Assembly: GCF_052055585.1 (NCBI RefSeq)
Contig: NZ_CP170485.1
Location: 558,001-622,000, forward strand
Direction: 5' to 3'
Source: Oceanicaulis sp052055585
GTDB lineage: Bacteria > Pseudomonadota > Alphaproteobacteria > Caulobacterales > Maricaulaceae
Length of the DNA stretch: 64,000 bases
The notes under the pieces: model-generated
Seen by the model: only the letters and a program-made list of their open reading frames with translations
Told to the model about the DNA's origin: nothing
The model's database searches: none
Program-made: the position numbers and the translations under genes
Shown: piece after piece, positions 15,573 through 25,220 of the stretch
How positions within the stretch are numbered: position 1 is the first letter of the stretch
Layout of the letters: every line of letters starts with the position of its first letter

Positions 15573-15836
15573 ATGAAGAAGATGCTTGCTATTGCGAGTT
15601 CGGCTCTGGTTCTGGCGGCCGGGGCTGCGGGCGTACTGCATGCGCGTGCCATCGAAGCGGTGCACAGCTATGTCTATTACAGCGACGCCTCACAGACCGA
15701 GGTGGTCGGGCTCAGCATTGAGATGTGCCTGCAAGGCGGCGTGGTTCCCGGGCGCGTTTCGGGCACACAGACCGCCTATGTCTCGTCCAGCGTGATCTAT
15801 TATTGCGATACGGCGACGGGTTCGATCCTGCCCTGA
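15573..15836 (+). CDS. Small secreted protein, DUF6289-like (copy 4)
   Basis: An 87-residue protein with signal peptide MKKMLAIASSALVLAAGAAG and the core YVYYSDASQTEVVGL, a Cys ten residues on, and a second Cys near the C terminus. It lacks the CPGYLY ending of copies 2 and 3, so it is an older paralog. AAAAGGAG precedes the ATG at 15573 and sits in a small hairpin. It is separated from copies 1-3 by ribB and the UrcA gene, so the paralogs probably spread by local duplication. Function is unknown. Confidence 0.72.
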   Translation: MKKMLAIASSALVLAAGAAGVLHARAIEAVHSYVYYSDASQTEVVGLSIEMCLQGGVVPGRVSGTQTAYVSSSVIYYCDTATGSILP

Positions 15837-15990
15837 TCGGTCCTTGACTGGCGCTCTGGTGCGGGTGACCGCGCCAGAGTCGCCTTGTCCATGAACGCGG
15901 GTTCGGCTTGACGCTGCGTTGCACCTCTTCAATGCTCGGCTTTCAGAGGGCAGGGTGCGCCTGCCTGTCATTTCCGAGCCGGAGCACCCC

Positions 15991-16521
15991 ATGGACCATA
16001 TCAAGTCCGCTATTCGCACCATTCCCGACTATCCCAAGCCCGGCATCATGTTCCGGGATGTGACCACGTTGCTGGGCGATCCGGGCGCGTTTCGCGCAGC
16101 GGTGGACGCCATGGTCTTTCCGCATGCAGGCAAGAAGATCGACAAGGTTGCGGGGATTGAGGCGCGCGGTTTCATCCTGGGCGGGGCGGTCGCTCACCAG
16201 CTCAGCGTCGGCTTTGTGCCGATCCGCAAGAAAGGCAAGCTGCCGCACAAGACGATCAGCCAGTCCTATGAGCTCGAATACGGCACGGACGAGGTCGAGA
16301 TCCATACGGACGCCATCAAGCCGGGCGAGAGCGTTCTGATCGTCGATGATCTCATCGCCACGGGCGGCACCGCCGAAGCGGCGATCAAGCTGATCCGGGC
16401 TGCGGGCGGCGAGGTGGTCGGCTGCTCCTTCGTGATCGACCTGCCCGATATCGGGGGCGCCAAGCTGATCGAAAGCCATGGCGTGAAAGTGGCGAGCCTT
16501 GTGGCGTTCGAGGGCGAGTAG
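15991..16521 (+). CDS. apt: Adenine phosphoribosyltransferase
   Basis: A 176-residue purine salvage enzyme, normal length for Apt. The PRPP-binding motif SVLIVDDLIATGGTA is intact and IPDYPKPGIMFRDVT is the characteristic N-terminal hood. It makes AMP from adenine and PRPP. The ATG at 15991 is chosen because MDHIKSAIRTIP is the family N terminus; longer in-frame starts add unrelated sequence. A weak TTGACG element lies at 15908. A bidirectional terminator separates it from the peptidase gene. Confidence 0.95.
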   Translation: MDHIKSAIRTIPDYPKPGIMFRDVTTLLGDPGAFRAAVDAMVFPHAGKKIDKVAGIEARGFILGGAVAHQLSVGFVPIRKKGKLPHKTISQSYELEYGTDEVEIHTDAIKPGESVLIVDDLIATGGTAEAAIKLIRAAGGEVVGCSFVIDLPDIGGAKLIESHGVKVASLVAFEGE

Positions 16522-16544
16522 GCCAGCTCCATCCCGCACAAGAA

Positions 16545-16573
16545 AAAGCCCCGGAGCATCGCTCCGGGGCTTT
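16545..16573. terminator. Bidirectional terminator between apt and the S10 peptidase
   Basis: AAAGCCCCGGAGC-ATC-GCTCCGGGGCTTT, a perfect 13-bp stem with A and T flanks, between convergent genes. Confidence 0.88.
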
Positions 16574-16595
16574 CTCGTTCATAAGGCTGCTGCGC

Positions 16596-18089
16596 TTACT
16601 CGATGAAGTTACGCACATCCTCGGCCAGCTGCTCGATGGAGGGCTGGTGCAGATACATCATGTGGCCGGACATGTAGTAGTGCATGTCGATGCGGCTCTG
16701 ATCGTAACCGGGACGGTTGAAGGTCATCTCGGTGGCGAAGAAGGGCGTCGCCAGATCGTAATAGCCATTGGCCACCATCACGCGCAGATCGCTGTTCTGG
16801 CGCATGGCGCGTTCCAGCCAGGGTGAGACGTTGACATAGCTGTTGTCGCCGCCGGCGGGACCGGCGTCCCAATTCCACTGACGCACGCCGCCCAGCGGGG
16901 TGTAGGGCCGGGTGATGTCCACGCCCAGAGTGCGGGTGTAGTAATCGAGCATGGAGGCGGTGTAGGCGCCGTCAATGCCATAGCCGGACGGATCGCCCTC
17001 GGGGTTCTCTGACACGCCATCTTCCTCAGGGCCGGTGAAGCGACCGTCAAAGCGCCCCACGGACACGCCCTGATCACGCAGAAGCTCGGTGCGGAAGCGT
17101 GACAGGTTCACGCGCAGATTAGCGCGGTCGATGAAGGAGCGCGACAGGCCGGTGAAGCTCGCCAGACGGTCGATGATCTCGTTACGGTCCTGCGCATTCA
17201 GAGTGTGACCACGCACCAGCGCCGGCAGGTATTCGTCCGTGGCGAAGGCGCGGGAATCCGCGATGAAGGCGTCAAAGTCATTGTTCCAGGCGCTGCGCTC
17301 CACCTTCTCATGATACCAGGCGGTCGCGGCATAGCCGGGCAGCAGGCCGACATAGCCGACTTCGTTGCCGGGATTGGTCGCGTCGAGCGAGAAGTCCAGC
17401 ACCACCGAGATCAGGATGATCCCGTTGATGGACACGTCATTCCAGCCCGCTTCCAGCTGACGCATCAGCGCAGCGGAACGGGTGGTGCCATAGCTTTCGC
17501 CAATGATGTATTTCGGCGAGGCCCAGCGCTGGTTCTCGGTCAGCCAGCGACGAATGAAAGCGGCCACGGACGCGGCGTCTTCATCCACGCCCCAGAACTC
17601 TTCTCCGGCGTCGGTGTCGCCCAGCGGACGGCTCCAGCCCGTGCCGACCGGGTCGATGAAAACGAGGTCGGCTTCATCGATCAGGCTTTCAGGGTTCTCA
17701 CGCACGGTGAAGGGCGCGGCGCCGTCATCGCCCGGCGGTTCGCTGGGCAGCACGACGCGCTGCGGGCCGAACATGCCCATATGCAGCCAGAGCGAGGCCG
17801 AGCCCGGCCCCCCGTTGAAGATGAACGCCACCGGGCGGCTGCGCGGGTCAGAGACGCCTTCACGCAGATACGTGGTGGAGAAGATCGAGCCGGTCGGCTC
17901 GCCCTCGTCATTCTCGAGATAGGTTTCAGCCGCGATGGCGCGGTAACGCACGCGTTCGCCGCCTGCGGTGATCTGGCCGGTGGATTCCCAGCGGCCCGGC
18001 TCGGGAATCTCGGGCGTGCTGTCTTGGGCCAGCATCGGGCTGGCAAGCATGAGCGCCGCGCTTAGCGCGGCGGCGGCGGTGCGGATCAT
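16596..18089 (-). CDS. Secreted S10-family serine carboxypeptidase-like protein
   Basis: A 497-residue exported protein: signal peptide to about residue 21, oxyanion-region FNGGPGSASLW (91-101), nucleophile elbow GESYG with Ser199, and a C-terminal segment NGYYDLATPFF with the probable Asp and SGHMMYL with the His. This is the S10 catalytic order in the alpha/beta-hydrolase fold. It likely trims peptides in the periplasm. Upstream, GGAGACGG lies before the ATG at 18089. It forms a same-strand pair with the metalloprotease gene, but a strong terminator lies between them. Confidence 0.88.
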   Translation of the reverse strand: MIRTAAAALSAALMLASPMLAQDSTPEIPEPGRWESTGQITAGGERVRYRAIAAETYLENDEGEPTGSIFSTTYLREGVSDPRSRPVAFIFNGGPGSASLWLHMGMFGPQRVVLPSEPPGDDGAAPFTVRENPESLIDEADLVFIDPVGTGWSRPLGDTDAGEEFWGVDEDAASVAAFIRRWLTENQRWASPKYIIGESYGTTRSAALMRQLEAGWNDVSINGIILISVVLDFSLDATNPGNEVGYVGLLPGYAATAWYHEKVERSAWNNDFDAFIADSRAFATDEYLPALVRGHTLNAQDRNEIIDRLASFTGLSRSFIDRANLRVNLSRFRTELLRDQGVSVGRFDGRFTGPEEDGVSENPEGDPSGYGIDGAYTASMLDYYTRTLGVDITRPYTPLGGVRQWNWDAGPAGGDNSYVNVSPWLERAMRQNSDLRVMVANGYYDLATPFFATEMTFNRPGYDQSRIDMHYYMSGHMMYLHQPSIEQLAEDVRNFIE

Positions 18090-18211
18090 CTCCGTCTCCT
18101 TTTCCCCTAGACGCCTCGCTCCCCGAAAATGCGGGGGCGAGTGTTATAATGAAACGTTGTGCGGTTCCGGGCGGGGACGGTCAAGTTCAGACATATGACC
18201 CTCCCCAAACG

Positions 18212-18243
18212 AAAACCGCCCCCGTCCGGGGGACGGGGGCGGT
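18212..18243 (-). terminator. Intrinsic terminator after the metalloprotease gene
   Basis: A perfect 13-bp stem (ACCGCCCCCGTCC and its complement) with a GGG loop; read on the minus strand it is followed by TTTT. Confidence 0.85.
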
Positions 18244-18258
18244 GATCAGTCAGCTCGC

Positions 18259-20826
18259 TTAGCCTTCGAAGGCGGCGATCAGCGTGCGAAGGTGAGCGCG
18301 GTGCGCCTTGGCTTCGCGGGAGCCGGTGAGATCCGGCATCCAGGCCGGGCCGACCCAGCCTTTCACGTCCTGGATCGAGGCCAGGGCCGCAGAGCGGGCG
18401 ACCGGCGAATATTCGCTGTCGCCGGTGATGCCGATCAGGGTGCGCAGATATTCCACCTGCAGGTTCTGACGATAGGTGTTCGGCTCGCCGCGAATATCGT
18501 CGGCGTAGACCACTTGGGTCAGGTCCTGCAGATAGTCAGCGACCGGATAGTCGCCGCCATACTGACGGGCGTCGTTCATGCGATCGAGCATGTTCGGGTG
18601 CAGCAGGTGAGCCATGACGGCGCGCTGCTGGGAGAAGGCCCGGTCATGCAGGGCCGGATCTTCGTCCGTGCCGAAGTGATTAAACAAGCGACGCTGGCGC
18701 TGCAGATGATCAAGATAGGCTTCTTCGGCAGCGAAGGCGTCCGGACCGAACAGGGCGGCGTCGAGCACCTCAAGCGCCTGTTCCTGCTTGTCACGCGGGA
18801 CCGGCACGAACGGCGTTTCAGCACCCGGCTGGCCGACGACGGAGCGGTTGTTGTAGATGCCGCCAATGTGACGGCTGGCGACGTTGGCGGCGCCGAAGCG
18901 CTGGCCCGACAGCACCAGATAGCTCGTCAGAAGCGGCTGGTAGGTCTCGCCCTCTGTCTCGAACTGTTCGGGCAGGGTGCGCAGCGTGTCATTGATCACC
19001 GCGACGCGCTCGCCCGCCCAGGTCACCGGGTCAGAAGAGAGGTCGTTGATCATCACCCGCGGGTCGGAGTGGATGCCCGGGCTGCGCATGTCGTCCGCAT
19101 CATTGCCGAAGGCCAGAGCCGGATCGGTGGACCGTTCCAGAATGGCGGGCAGGGCGTCGGTTTCCGGGGTGTAGCCATAGCTGATCGCCCAGATGTCGTA
19201 AGGGCCGGGCGTCTCCTGAGAGTACTGCACGGTCTCTTCGCCATTATGCGGCAGGTTCAGCGCTGGATAATCCATGATGGAGCCGGTCACGCGTTCACCA
19301 TTGGCCAGTTCCTCAAGGGACACGGTCGAGGTGGCGCGCATATTGTGCATCAGGCCCATCGTGTGGCCGATCTCGTGGATCACGAGATAGTGCAGGGACT
19401 GGCGGATCAGCTCGTCGATCTCGACCGGGCCCGCGCCTTGAGCCTGAAGCGTGGCAAGGCCCGCCATGGTCTCCATTTGCAGGTGCTCTGCAAAATTGCA
19501 CATGGCGCCGTGCGCGTCGTGATCATGCTCGACGACCGGCTCGCCGGTCATTTCGGCCAGTTGCTCGGCCGGCAGCCATTGGCTGAGGCCTGCAACGTCA
19601 AACAGCTCCGAATAGCGGATGCGGTTCGTCAGGAAGACGTATTCCAGCATGATGTCCGCGCCCATGATTTCGCCGGTGCGCGGGTTGGTGAAGCTGGGGC
19701 CATAGCCGCCAAACGGAGGCGTGGGCGAGGACGTCCAGCGCAGGACGTTGTAGCGAATGTCGCCAGCGTCCCATTCAGCGTCGTCGGGCTGGACCCGCAC
19801 TTCAACCGCGTTGGAGAAACCCGCCGCTTCAAAAGCGATGTTCCAGGTCAGGGCGGCGTCACGGATGGTGTCACGCAGCTCGACCGGGGTGGTGTTCTCG
19901 ATCCACCAGACGATCGGCTCGACCGGATCGGAGATCTCGGCGGTCGGGTCCTGCTTGACCAGACGCCAGCGATTGATGACGTCGTCATAGGGCGTCACCG
20001 AGGTGTCGGTCAGATTGGTGATTTCCTGGCCGAAATAGCCCACGCGGAAATCGTCAGCGCGCGGCTCATAACCCTCTTCGGGCAAGGCCAGGAAGCTGTG
20101 CTGGACGGTCACCGCGATGGCGCGCGCATCGGTGATCTCTGCGCCGCCGCCATTGCGGGGGCTGTCGTCGGTGTAGACGTACTCGACGACCACATCGGTA
20201 TTTTCAGGATAGTTGCGCACATCCAGAACACGGGTGCGGTCACCGGAGAGACGCCCCATGGAGAAGGCGTTCTCGGCGCCCGGACCGCGCGGAGCGTTCG
20301 GCTTGATCTGGGACAGATCCTCGCCGCTCAGCAGCGAGTCGATCTGAACGAGATAGCGAGCCGCGTTCTCGTCATCGCCTTCGGTCTCGGCCGCAATCTC
20401 CAGCACGGCCAGCGGTGCGCGGGTGATGTTGGCGTGCGAGGCGCGCGCCAGGGCGTTGTCCTCGTCAAAGGAGAAGCTGGTGTTCTCTGCGCTGATCTCG
20501 ATCTCGCCGTAATGCTTGGCGAAGCTCAGGATGCGGTTGTCGCGGAACTGGCCACGGAACAGACCGGTGCGCGGTGCGCCATCTTCTGCGTAGGTGAAAT
20601 AGACGAACTCGTCATCGAGCTGGTCGGCTGCGATCTCCATATAGAGATCGCCGTTTTCCGGATCACGATAGAGCGGAAACAGACCATCGATGGCTTCAAA
20701 TTCTTCAGTGAAGCTTTCGATGGTTTCCGCTTCATCGTCTTCGCCCTCGTCCTGGGCGTATGCGGGCGCGCCCGCTGAAATGGCTGCGATGGCTGCTGCA
20801 AACCACAGGCTGCGAAACTGCGACAT
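18259..20826 (-). CDS. Secreted zinc-dependent metalloprotease (DUF5117/DUF5118/DUF4953 type)
   Basis: An 855-residue exported protein. The signal peptide (about residues 1-25) is followed by an acidic linker, the DUF5118/5117-like N-terminal regions and the zinc site HEIGHTMGLMHN, whose first His is near residue 484 (HExxHxxxxxH, metzincin-like). The C-terminal ~300 residues match the helical part of this family. The ATG at 20826 was preferred over TTG at 20832 because GGGAGGG then has proper spacing. Substrate is unknown; a periplasmic or surface proteolytic role is inferred. A strong terminator follows. Confidence 0.87.
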   Translation of the reverse strand: MSQFRSLWFAAAIAAISAGAPAYAQDEGEDDEAETIESFTEEFEAIDGLFPLYRDPENGDLYMEIAADQLDDEFVYFTYAEDGAPRTGLFRGQFRDNRILSFAKHYGEIEISAENTSFSFDEDNALARASHANITRAPLAVLEIAAETEGDDENAARYLVQIDSLLSGEDLSQIKPNAPRGPGAENAFSMGRLSGDRTRVLDVRNYPENTDVVVEYVYTDDSPRNGGGAEITDARAIAVTVQHSFLALPEEGYEPRADDFRVGYFGQEITNLTDTSVTPYDDVINRWRLVKQDPTAEISDPVEPIVWWIENTTPVELRDTIRDAALTWNIAFEAAGFSNAVEVRVQPDDAEWDAGDIRYNVLRWTSSPTPPFGGYGPSFTNPRTGEIMGADIMLEYVFLTNRIRYSELFDVAGLSQWLPAEQLAEMTGEPVVEHDHDAHGAMCNFAEHLQMETMAGLATLQAQGAGPVEIDELIRQSLHYLVIHEIGHTMGLMHNMRATSTVSLEELANGERVTGSIMDYPALNLPHNGEETVQYSQETPGPYDIWAISYGYTPETDALPAILERSTDPALAFGNDADDMRSPGIHSDPRVMINDLSSDPVTWAGERVAVINDTLRTLPEQFETEGETYQPLLTSYLVLSGQRFGAANVASRHIGGIYNNRSVVGQPGAETPFVPVPRDKQEQALEVLDAALFGPDAFAAEEAYLDHLQRQRRLFNHFGTDEDPALHDRAFSQQRAVMAHLLHPNMLDRMNDARQYGGDYPVADYLQDLTQVVYADDIRGEPNTYRQNLQVEYLRTLIGITGDSEYSPVARSAALASIQDVKGWVGPAWMPDLTGSREAKAHRAHLRTLIAAFEG

Positions 20827-20975
20827 CTCCAAGCCCTCCCCTCTTGATTGCCGTACAAGTGTGACAAACTAGGCTGGACAGCGGGCGAGCGCAAAGATGT
20901 GATCTCTTACAGTTTGGTCACAATTGTGCAGAACCCGGCGCATCTGAAACGGCATCGAGCTTCAAGCGAGAACTC

Positions 20976-21869
20976 ATGAACTATCGTCACGCTTTCCATG
21001 CAGGCAATTTCGCCGACGTGCTCAAGCATCTGGTTCTGGCGCAATGCCTTGAACATCTTGGCAAAAAGTCCAAGCCCTACCGGGTGATCGATACACATGC
21101 CGGGGTTGGGGCCTATGACCTGACCGGGGATGAGGCGCGCCGCAGCCCTGAATGGAAAGAGGGCATTGGCCGACTGCTGAAAGCGGACATTCCAGCCGGG
21201 ATGACAGACGCGCTCGCGCCTTATCTTGATGTGGTGCGGGGCGTGAATGACGGCGATGCGCTGACCGCCTATCCCGGCTCGCCCGAGATCGCGGCGCGTC
21301 TGGCGAGGGACGAGGACCGCATCCATCTTTGTGAATTGCACAAGGTGGATTCCGTCACGCTCGATCAGCGCTATGCCCGGGATGCGCGGGTGAAGGTGCA
21401 GGCCATGGATGGCTATCGCGCCTTGCCGGGACTGGTGCCGCCGCGTGAGAAGCGCGGTCTGGTGATGATCGACCCGCCGTTCGAGCATCGTGACGAGATG
21501 GCGTTCATGGCGCAGGCCGCCAAGTCAGCGCTGGAGCGCTGGCCCACCGGAACCTTTATCTTCTGGCGTCCGCTCAAGGATTTGTGGGCGCAGGAGCGCT
21601 TTGACGTGGGTCTCGCTGAATGGCTGATCGCTGATCAGGGCCTTGAGGGCGAGAAGCTCCTGCGCGCCGATATGTGGGTGCGTGAGCTGAGTGAGGAAGG
21701 CCCGCTCGCCGGCGCCGGAGTCGTCGTGGTGAACCCGCCCTTCAATCTGGAGGAGCGGCTCCTGAAGCTCCTGCCCTGGCTGACAGAGCTTCTGGCGCAG
21801 GACGAGGGCGCAGGCTGGCGTCTGGATGGCTGCATCAATGATGACAGCCTGATGGTGGATGAATTCTAG
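20976..21869 (+). CDS. rlmJ: 23S rRNA (adenine-N6)-methyltransferase RlmJ
   Basis: A 297-residue methyltransferase. MNYRHAFHAGNFADVLKH is the RlmJ N-terminal signature, DTHAGVGAYDL contains the SAM-binding site and DPPFE the N6-adenine catalytic tetrapeptide. It methylates A2030 (E. coli numbering) of 23S rRNA. The ATG at 20976 agrees with the conserved N terminus. It is divergent from the metalloprotease gene and convergent with the Bcr/CflA transporter gene. Confidence 0.93.
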   Translation: MNYRHAFHAGNFADVLKHLVLAQCLEHLGKKSKPYRVIDTHAGVGAYDLTGDEARRSPEWKEGIGRLLKADIPAGMTDALAPYLDVVRGVNDGDALTAYPGSPEIAARLARDEDRIHLCELHKVDSVTLDQRYARDARVKVQAMDGYRALPGLVPPREKRGLVMIDPPFEHRDEMAFMAQAAKSALERWPTGTFIFWRPLKDLWAQERFDVGLAEWLIADQGLEGEKLLRADMWVRELSEEGPLAGAGVVVVNPPFNLEERLLKLLPWLTELLAQDEGAGWRLDGCINDDSLMVDEF

Positions 21870-21885
21870 TCTCTCTGGCCGCGCC

Positions 21886-23130
21886 TCAGGCGTCGGGTTC
21901 GTTGGCTTCACCCACACCGAACAGCTTGCCCTTCTCGGTCCACAGCACGATCAGAAAAGCGATCGCGCCCAGTACGGTGAAGCCGACGGTGATGGGCAGA
22001 ACCGTGCCGTTATAGCCCTGACCGATCACGGACCCCAGAACAGCGCCCGCCATGGCGGTTGAAGAGCCATAGAGCGCCGCTGTAGTGCCCGCCCGGTCGC
22101 CCGCGGGTTCCATGGACAGGGCGGAGAAGTTCGCCCCGATCATCGAGAACAGCATCAGCGACGCCATCAACAGCGGGAAATAGGCGATGAAGGGAGGGTT
22201 TCCGAACAGGGCGAGGGTCATGTTCACCCCGTTGACCCCGAGATAGGCGATCAGGGCGGAGTGGGAGATGCGGCGCATCCCCAGTCGGCGGACGATCTTG
22301 GCGTTGATGATGTTGGCGCCCGCCAGGCCAAGCGCGATCACCGCGAAGGCGATCGGGAACATCGCGCCCAGCTCGTAAAGTTCCGCCAGCACCTGCTCGG
22401 AGGTCGCGATGAAGGCGAACAGAGCCCCCATGATGAAGCAGGACGCCGTCAGATAGCCCAGCGTCAGCCGGTTCGAAGCCGCCAGAGCGTAATTCTTCAG
22501 CGCGGACCCGAGGCGCAGCTCGATCCGCTTGTCCGGATGCAGGGTCTCGGGCAGGCGCATCATCATCCACACCGACAGGGCGCTCGCCATCACGAACAGG
22601 AAGATGAAGATCACGCGCCAGTCGCCGCCGAACAGGATCAGCTGGCCGATGCTGGGCGCCAGGATGGGCGCGACCGTGAACACGGTCATGGCGAAGGACA
22701 TGATCTCGGCCATGCGTCGGCCGGAGACGAGGTCACGGACGATGGCGACCGCGATCACCCGGGTCGCCGCCGCCGCGACGCCTTGCAGGGCGCGCGCTGC
22801 GACCAGCGCCCAGAGCCCTTGGGAGACCAGGCACAGTACGGTCGCGATCAGATAGCCTGCGAGGGCGATCAGCAGCGTCTTGCGCCGTCCCAGTGCGTCA
22901 GACAAGGGCCCGAAGCCCAGCTGGGCGAGGCCGAAGCCGAACACATAGGAGGTGATCACCAGCTGGCGGTCATTGCCCGGCGCGCCCAGCGCATGACCGA
23001 TTTCGGCCAGCGCGGGCAGCAGGATGTCGATCGAAAGGGCGTTCAGCGCCATCAGGAAGCCGACCATGGCGATCAGCTCCCGGGTGGAAATCTGGGGGCG
23101 GAGCGGGTCTGGAGATTGCAAATGCTGCAC
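21886..23130 (-). CDS. Bcr/CflA-family MFS drug exporter
   Basis: A 414-residue major facilitator with twelve hydrophobic segments. NALSIDILLPALAEIG in the first helix, LSDALGRRKTLLIAL in loop 2-3 and GVAAAATRVIAVAIVRDLV are the Bcr/CflA subfamily signatures. It exports drugs by proton antiport, bicyclomycin and florfenicol being known substrates in the family; the substrate here is not known. Translation starts at GTG 23130, which has AGGAGG at ideal spacing. The enoyl-CoA hydratase gene lies upstream on the same strand, 44 nt away. Confidence 0.9.
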   Translation of the reverse strand: MQHLQSPDPLRPQISTRELIAMVGFLMALNALSIDILLPALAEIGHALGAPGNDRQLVITSYVFGFGLAQLGFGPLSDALGRRKTLLIALAGYLIATVLCLVSQGLWALVAARALQGVAAAATRVIAVAIVRDLVSGRRMAEIMSFAMTVFTVAPILAPSIGQLILFGGDWRVIFIFLFVMASALSVWMMMRLPETLHPDKRIELRLGSALKNYALAASNRLTLGYLTASCFIMGALFAFIATSEQVLAELYELGAMFPIAFAVIALGLAGANIINAKIVRRLGMRRISHSALIAYLGVNGVNMTLALFGNPPFIAYFPLLMASLMLFSMIGANFSALSMEPAGDRAGTTAALYGSSTAMAGAVLGSVIGQGYNGTVLPITVGFTVLGAIAFLIVLWTEKGKLFGVGEANEPDA

Positions 23131-23174
23131 GAAAGCCTCCTAAGCGCATCCTGCCCCTGTCACGGGCCGGACTA

Positions 23175-24050
23175 TCAGTATTGGGGATCTGTGTCCCAGG
23201 GCCATCCGGGCGGGTAATCCACGGGAACAGAGCCTGGGAAGTGGGGGGTACGCTTCTCAAGGAAGCTTGTCACGCCCTCAGCCGCATCTGGCGACATGCC
23301 CCGATGGAGAATCGCCCGGCTTTCAAGGCGGTGGGCCTCCATGGGATGACTGGCCCCCAGCATGCGCCACAAAAGCCGACGGTTCATGGCGACAGAGACT
23401 GGCGCTGTGTCCTTAATAAAAAGATGCGCACGTTCGAGGGCGCGTTTGAGAACAGCTTCGGGCGTGTCGGCCAGTTCGCTGACCAGACCGCGCTCCAGCG
23501 CTTCTTCGGCCAGGAATGTGCGGCCGGACAGGCCCCAGTCGAGCGCCGCCTCGACGCCCACAAGCCGGGGCAGGAACCAGCTGGCGCAGCCATCCCAGGC
23601 GATGCCGCGCTTGGTGAAGGGCAGGGCGAACTTCGCGCCCTTGAGCGCCACCCGCGCATCCATGGGCAGGATCATGGTTGCGCCAATGCCCACGGACGCC
23701 CCGTTGATGGCGGCGACGACGGGTTTCTCGCTGTCAAAGATGCGCAGGTTCAGGCGCCCGCCGAAATCACGCCATTGGGGATCGGTGTCCACCAGCTCGC
23801 CTTCGGCCTGGGCCGTGGCGACGGCGTTGAAGGTTTCAGCGCCCAGCGACAGGTCGGCGCCGGCGCAAAAGGCGCGACCTTCGCCGGTGACAACCACGGC
23901 GCGCACCTTTTCGTCGGCGTCAGACCGGTCGAACGCGTCCGCCATTTCCTCGCCCATCTGGACGGTGAAGGCGTTCATGGCGTCCGGTCGGTTCAGCGTC
24001 AGAAGCGCAATCGCGCCCTGTACGTCATAGCGGATGGTGGAATAGCTCAT
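23175..24050 (-). CDS. Enoyl-CoA hydratase/isomerase family protein
   Basis: A 291-residue crotonase-fold enzyme. EGRAFCAGADLS and INGASVGIGATMILPMDARV form the two oxyanion-hole segments. The residue at the second catalytic position cannot be assigned safely by eye, so hydratase versus isomerase is open. It should act on acyl-CoA in beta-oxidation or branched-chain degradation, like the thiolase and keto-acid dehydrogenase elsewhere in the window. GGGGAG precedes the ATG at 24050. Confidence 0.85.
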   Translation of the reverse strand: MSYSTIRYDVQGAIALLTLNRPDAMNAFTVQMGEEMADAFDRSDADEKVRAVVVTGEGRAFCAGADLSLGAETFNAVATAQAEGELVDTDPQWRDFGGRLNLRIFDSEKPVVAAINGASVGIGATMILPMDARVALKGAKFALPFTKRGIAWDGCASWFLPRLVGVEAALDWGLSGRTFLAEEALERGLVSELADTPEAVLKRALERAHLFIKDTAPVSVAMNRRLLWRMLGASHPMEAHRLESRAILHRGMSPDAAEGVTSFLEKRTPHFPGSVPVDYPPGWPWDTDPQY

Positions 24051-24122
24051 ATCACTCCCCGGATTACTTTTTCCGGGGAGCTTAAGCGCTTAATGCTGGT
24101 CCGTCAGCTCTTGCGTGAGGCT

Positions 24123-25220
24123 CTAGACGTTGAATTTGAACAGCATGACGTCGCCATCCTGGACGACGTATTCCTTGCCTTCCTGACGCAGCTTGCCCGC
24201 TTCGCGCGCGCCGCTTTCACCCCCATTGGCGACATAGTCATCAAAGGCGATGGTCTCGGCGCGAATGAAGCCGCGCTCGAAATCGCCATGGATGACGCCA
24301 GCGGCCTTGGGGGCGGTCCAGCCCTTGCGGATGGTCCAGGCGCGGGCCTCTTTCGGGCCGGCGGTGAAATAGGTCTGCAGGTCCAGAAGGGTGTAGCCCA
24401 CATGGATCAGACGATCGAGGCCCGGCTCGTCCAGACCGATCTCGGAGAGGTATTCGGCGCGCTCGTCATCTTCCAGCAGCGCCAGCTCGGATTCGATCTT
24501 GGCGGAAATCACGACGCAGGCCGCGCCTTCCTTTGACGCACGCTCTTCAACCATTTTGGAGAATTCATTGCCGGTTCCGGCGCTGTCTTCATCCACATTA
24601 GCCACGAACATCACAGGCTTGGAGGTCAGGAGCTGGAGCATTTTCCACTCCTTGCCCATGTCCTCGGGCACGTCGGCGTTCCGGGCCGGGCGGCCTTCAC
24701 GCAGCTCGGCGAGCGCCAGATCCACCAGTTCGATAGTGGCTTTGGCGTCCTTGTCGCCGGACTTGGCTTTCTTCTCGAGATTGGCGCGGCGCTTTTCGAG
24801 GCTCTCCATGTCGGCGAGCATCAGCTCGGTCTCGACGGTCTCGAAATCGGCCAGCGGATCGATCTTGCCCGCAACGTGCGTGATGTCGTCATCCTCAAAG
24901 CACCGCAGCACATAGAGGATGGCGTCGGTCTCGCGGATATTGGCCAGGAACTGGTTGCCCAGACCTTCGCCCTGGGACGCGCCCTTCACCAGACCCGCAA
25001 TGTCCACAAAGTTCATGCGGGCGGGGATGATGGTCGCAGAGCCTGCGATCTCGGCCAGTTTGGTCAGGCGCGGCTCGGGGACAGCCACTTCGCCCACATT
25101 GGGTTCAATGGTGCAGAACGGATAGTTCGCCGCCTGAGCCGCCGCCGTCTGGGTGAGCGCGTTGAACAGGGTGGACTTGCCCACATTCGGCAGACCGACA
25201 ATCCCGCATTTGAAACCCAT
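24123..25220 (-). CDS. ychF: Ribosome-associated ATPase YchF
   Basis: A 365-residue Obg-family P-loop protein: GLPNVGKST (G1), DIAGLVKGA (G3), a non-canonical G4 region (NVDE) that gives YchF its ATP preference, a coiled-coil insertion near residues 130-200, and a C-terminal TGS domain (YFTAGPKEARAWT to the end). YchF binds ribosomes and affects oxidative-stress responses. AGGAGG precedes the ATG at 25220. It is probably transcribed alone or with the hydratase gene downstream. Confidence 0.95.
   Translation of the reverse strand: MGFKCGIVGLPNVGKSTLFNALTQTAAAQAANYPFCTIEPNVGEVAVPEPRLTKLAEIAGSATIIPARMNFVDIAGLVKGASQGEGLGNQFLANIRETDAILYVLRCFEDDDITHVAGKIDPLADFETVETELMLADMESLEKRRANLEKKAKSGDKDAKATIELVDLALAELREGRPARNADVPEDMGKEWKMLQLLTSKPVMFVANVDEDSAGTGNEFSKMVEERASKEGAACVVISAKIESELALLEDDERAEYLSEIGLDEPGLDRLIHVGYTLLDLQTYFTAGPKEARAWTIRKGWTAPKAAGVIHGDFERGFIRAETIAFDDYVANGGESGAREAGKLRQEGKEYVVQDGDVMLFKFNV

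Noticed and set aside
17205..18065. Plus-strand frame opposite the S10 peptidase gene
   Set aside because: The minus strand has signal peptide and catalytic motifs in order; the plus frame has none.
18292..20778. A very long open frame on the plus strand inside the metalloprotease gene
   Set aside because: It is antisense to a gene with a signal peptide and a full HExxH motif; high GC at third positions keeps antisense frames open, and its protein has no known motif.
24082..24093. TTAA-GCGC-TTAA near the end of the hydratase/ychF gap
   Set aside because: Spacing is 4 nt, not the 7 nt of a CtrA site.
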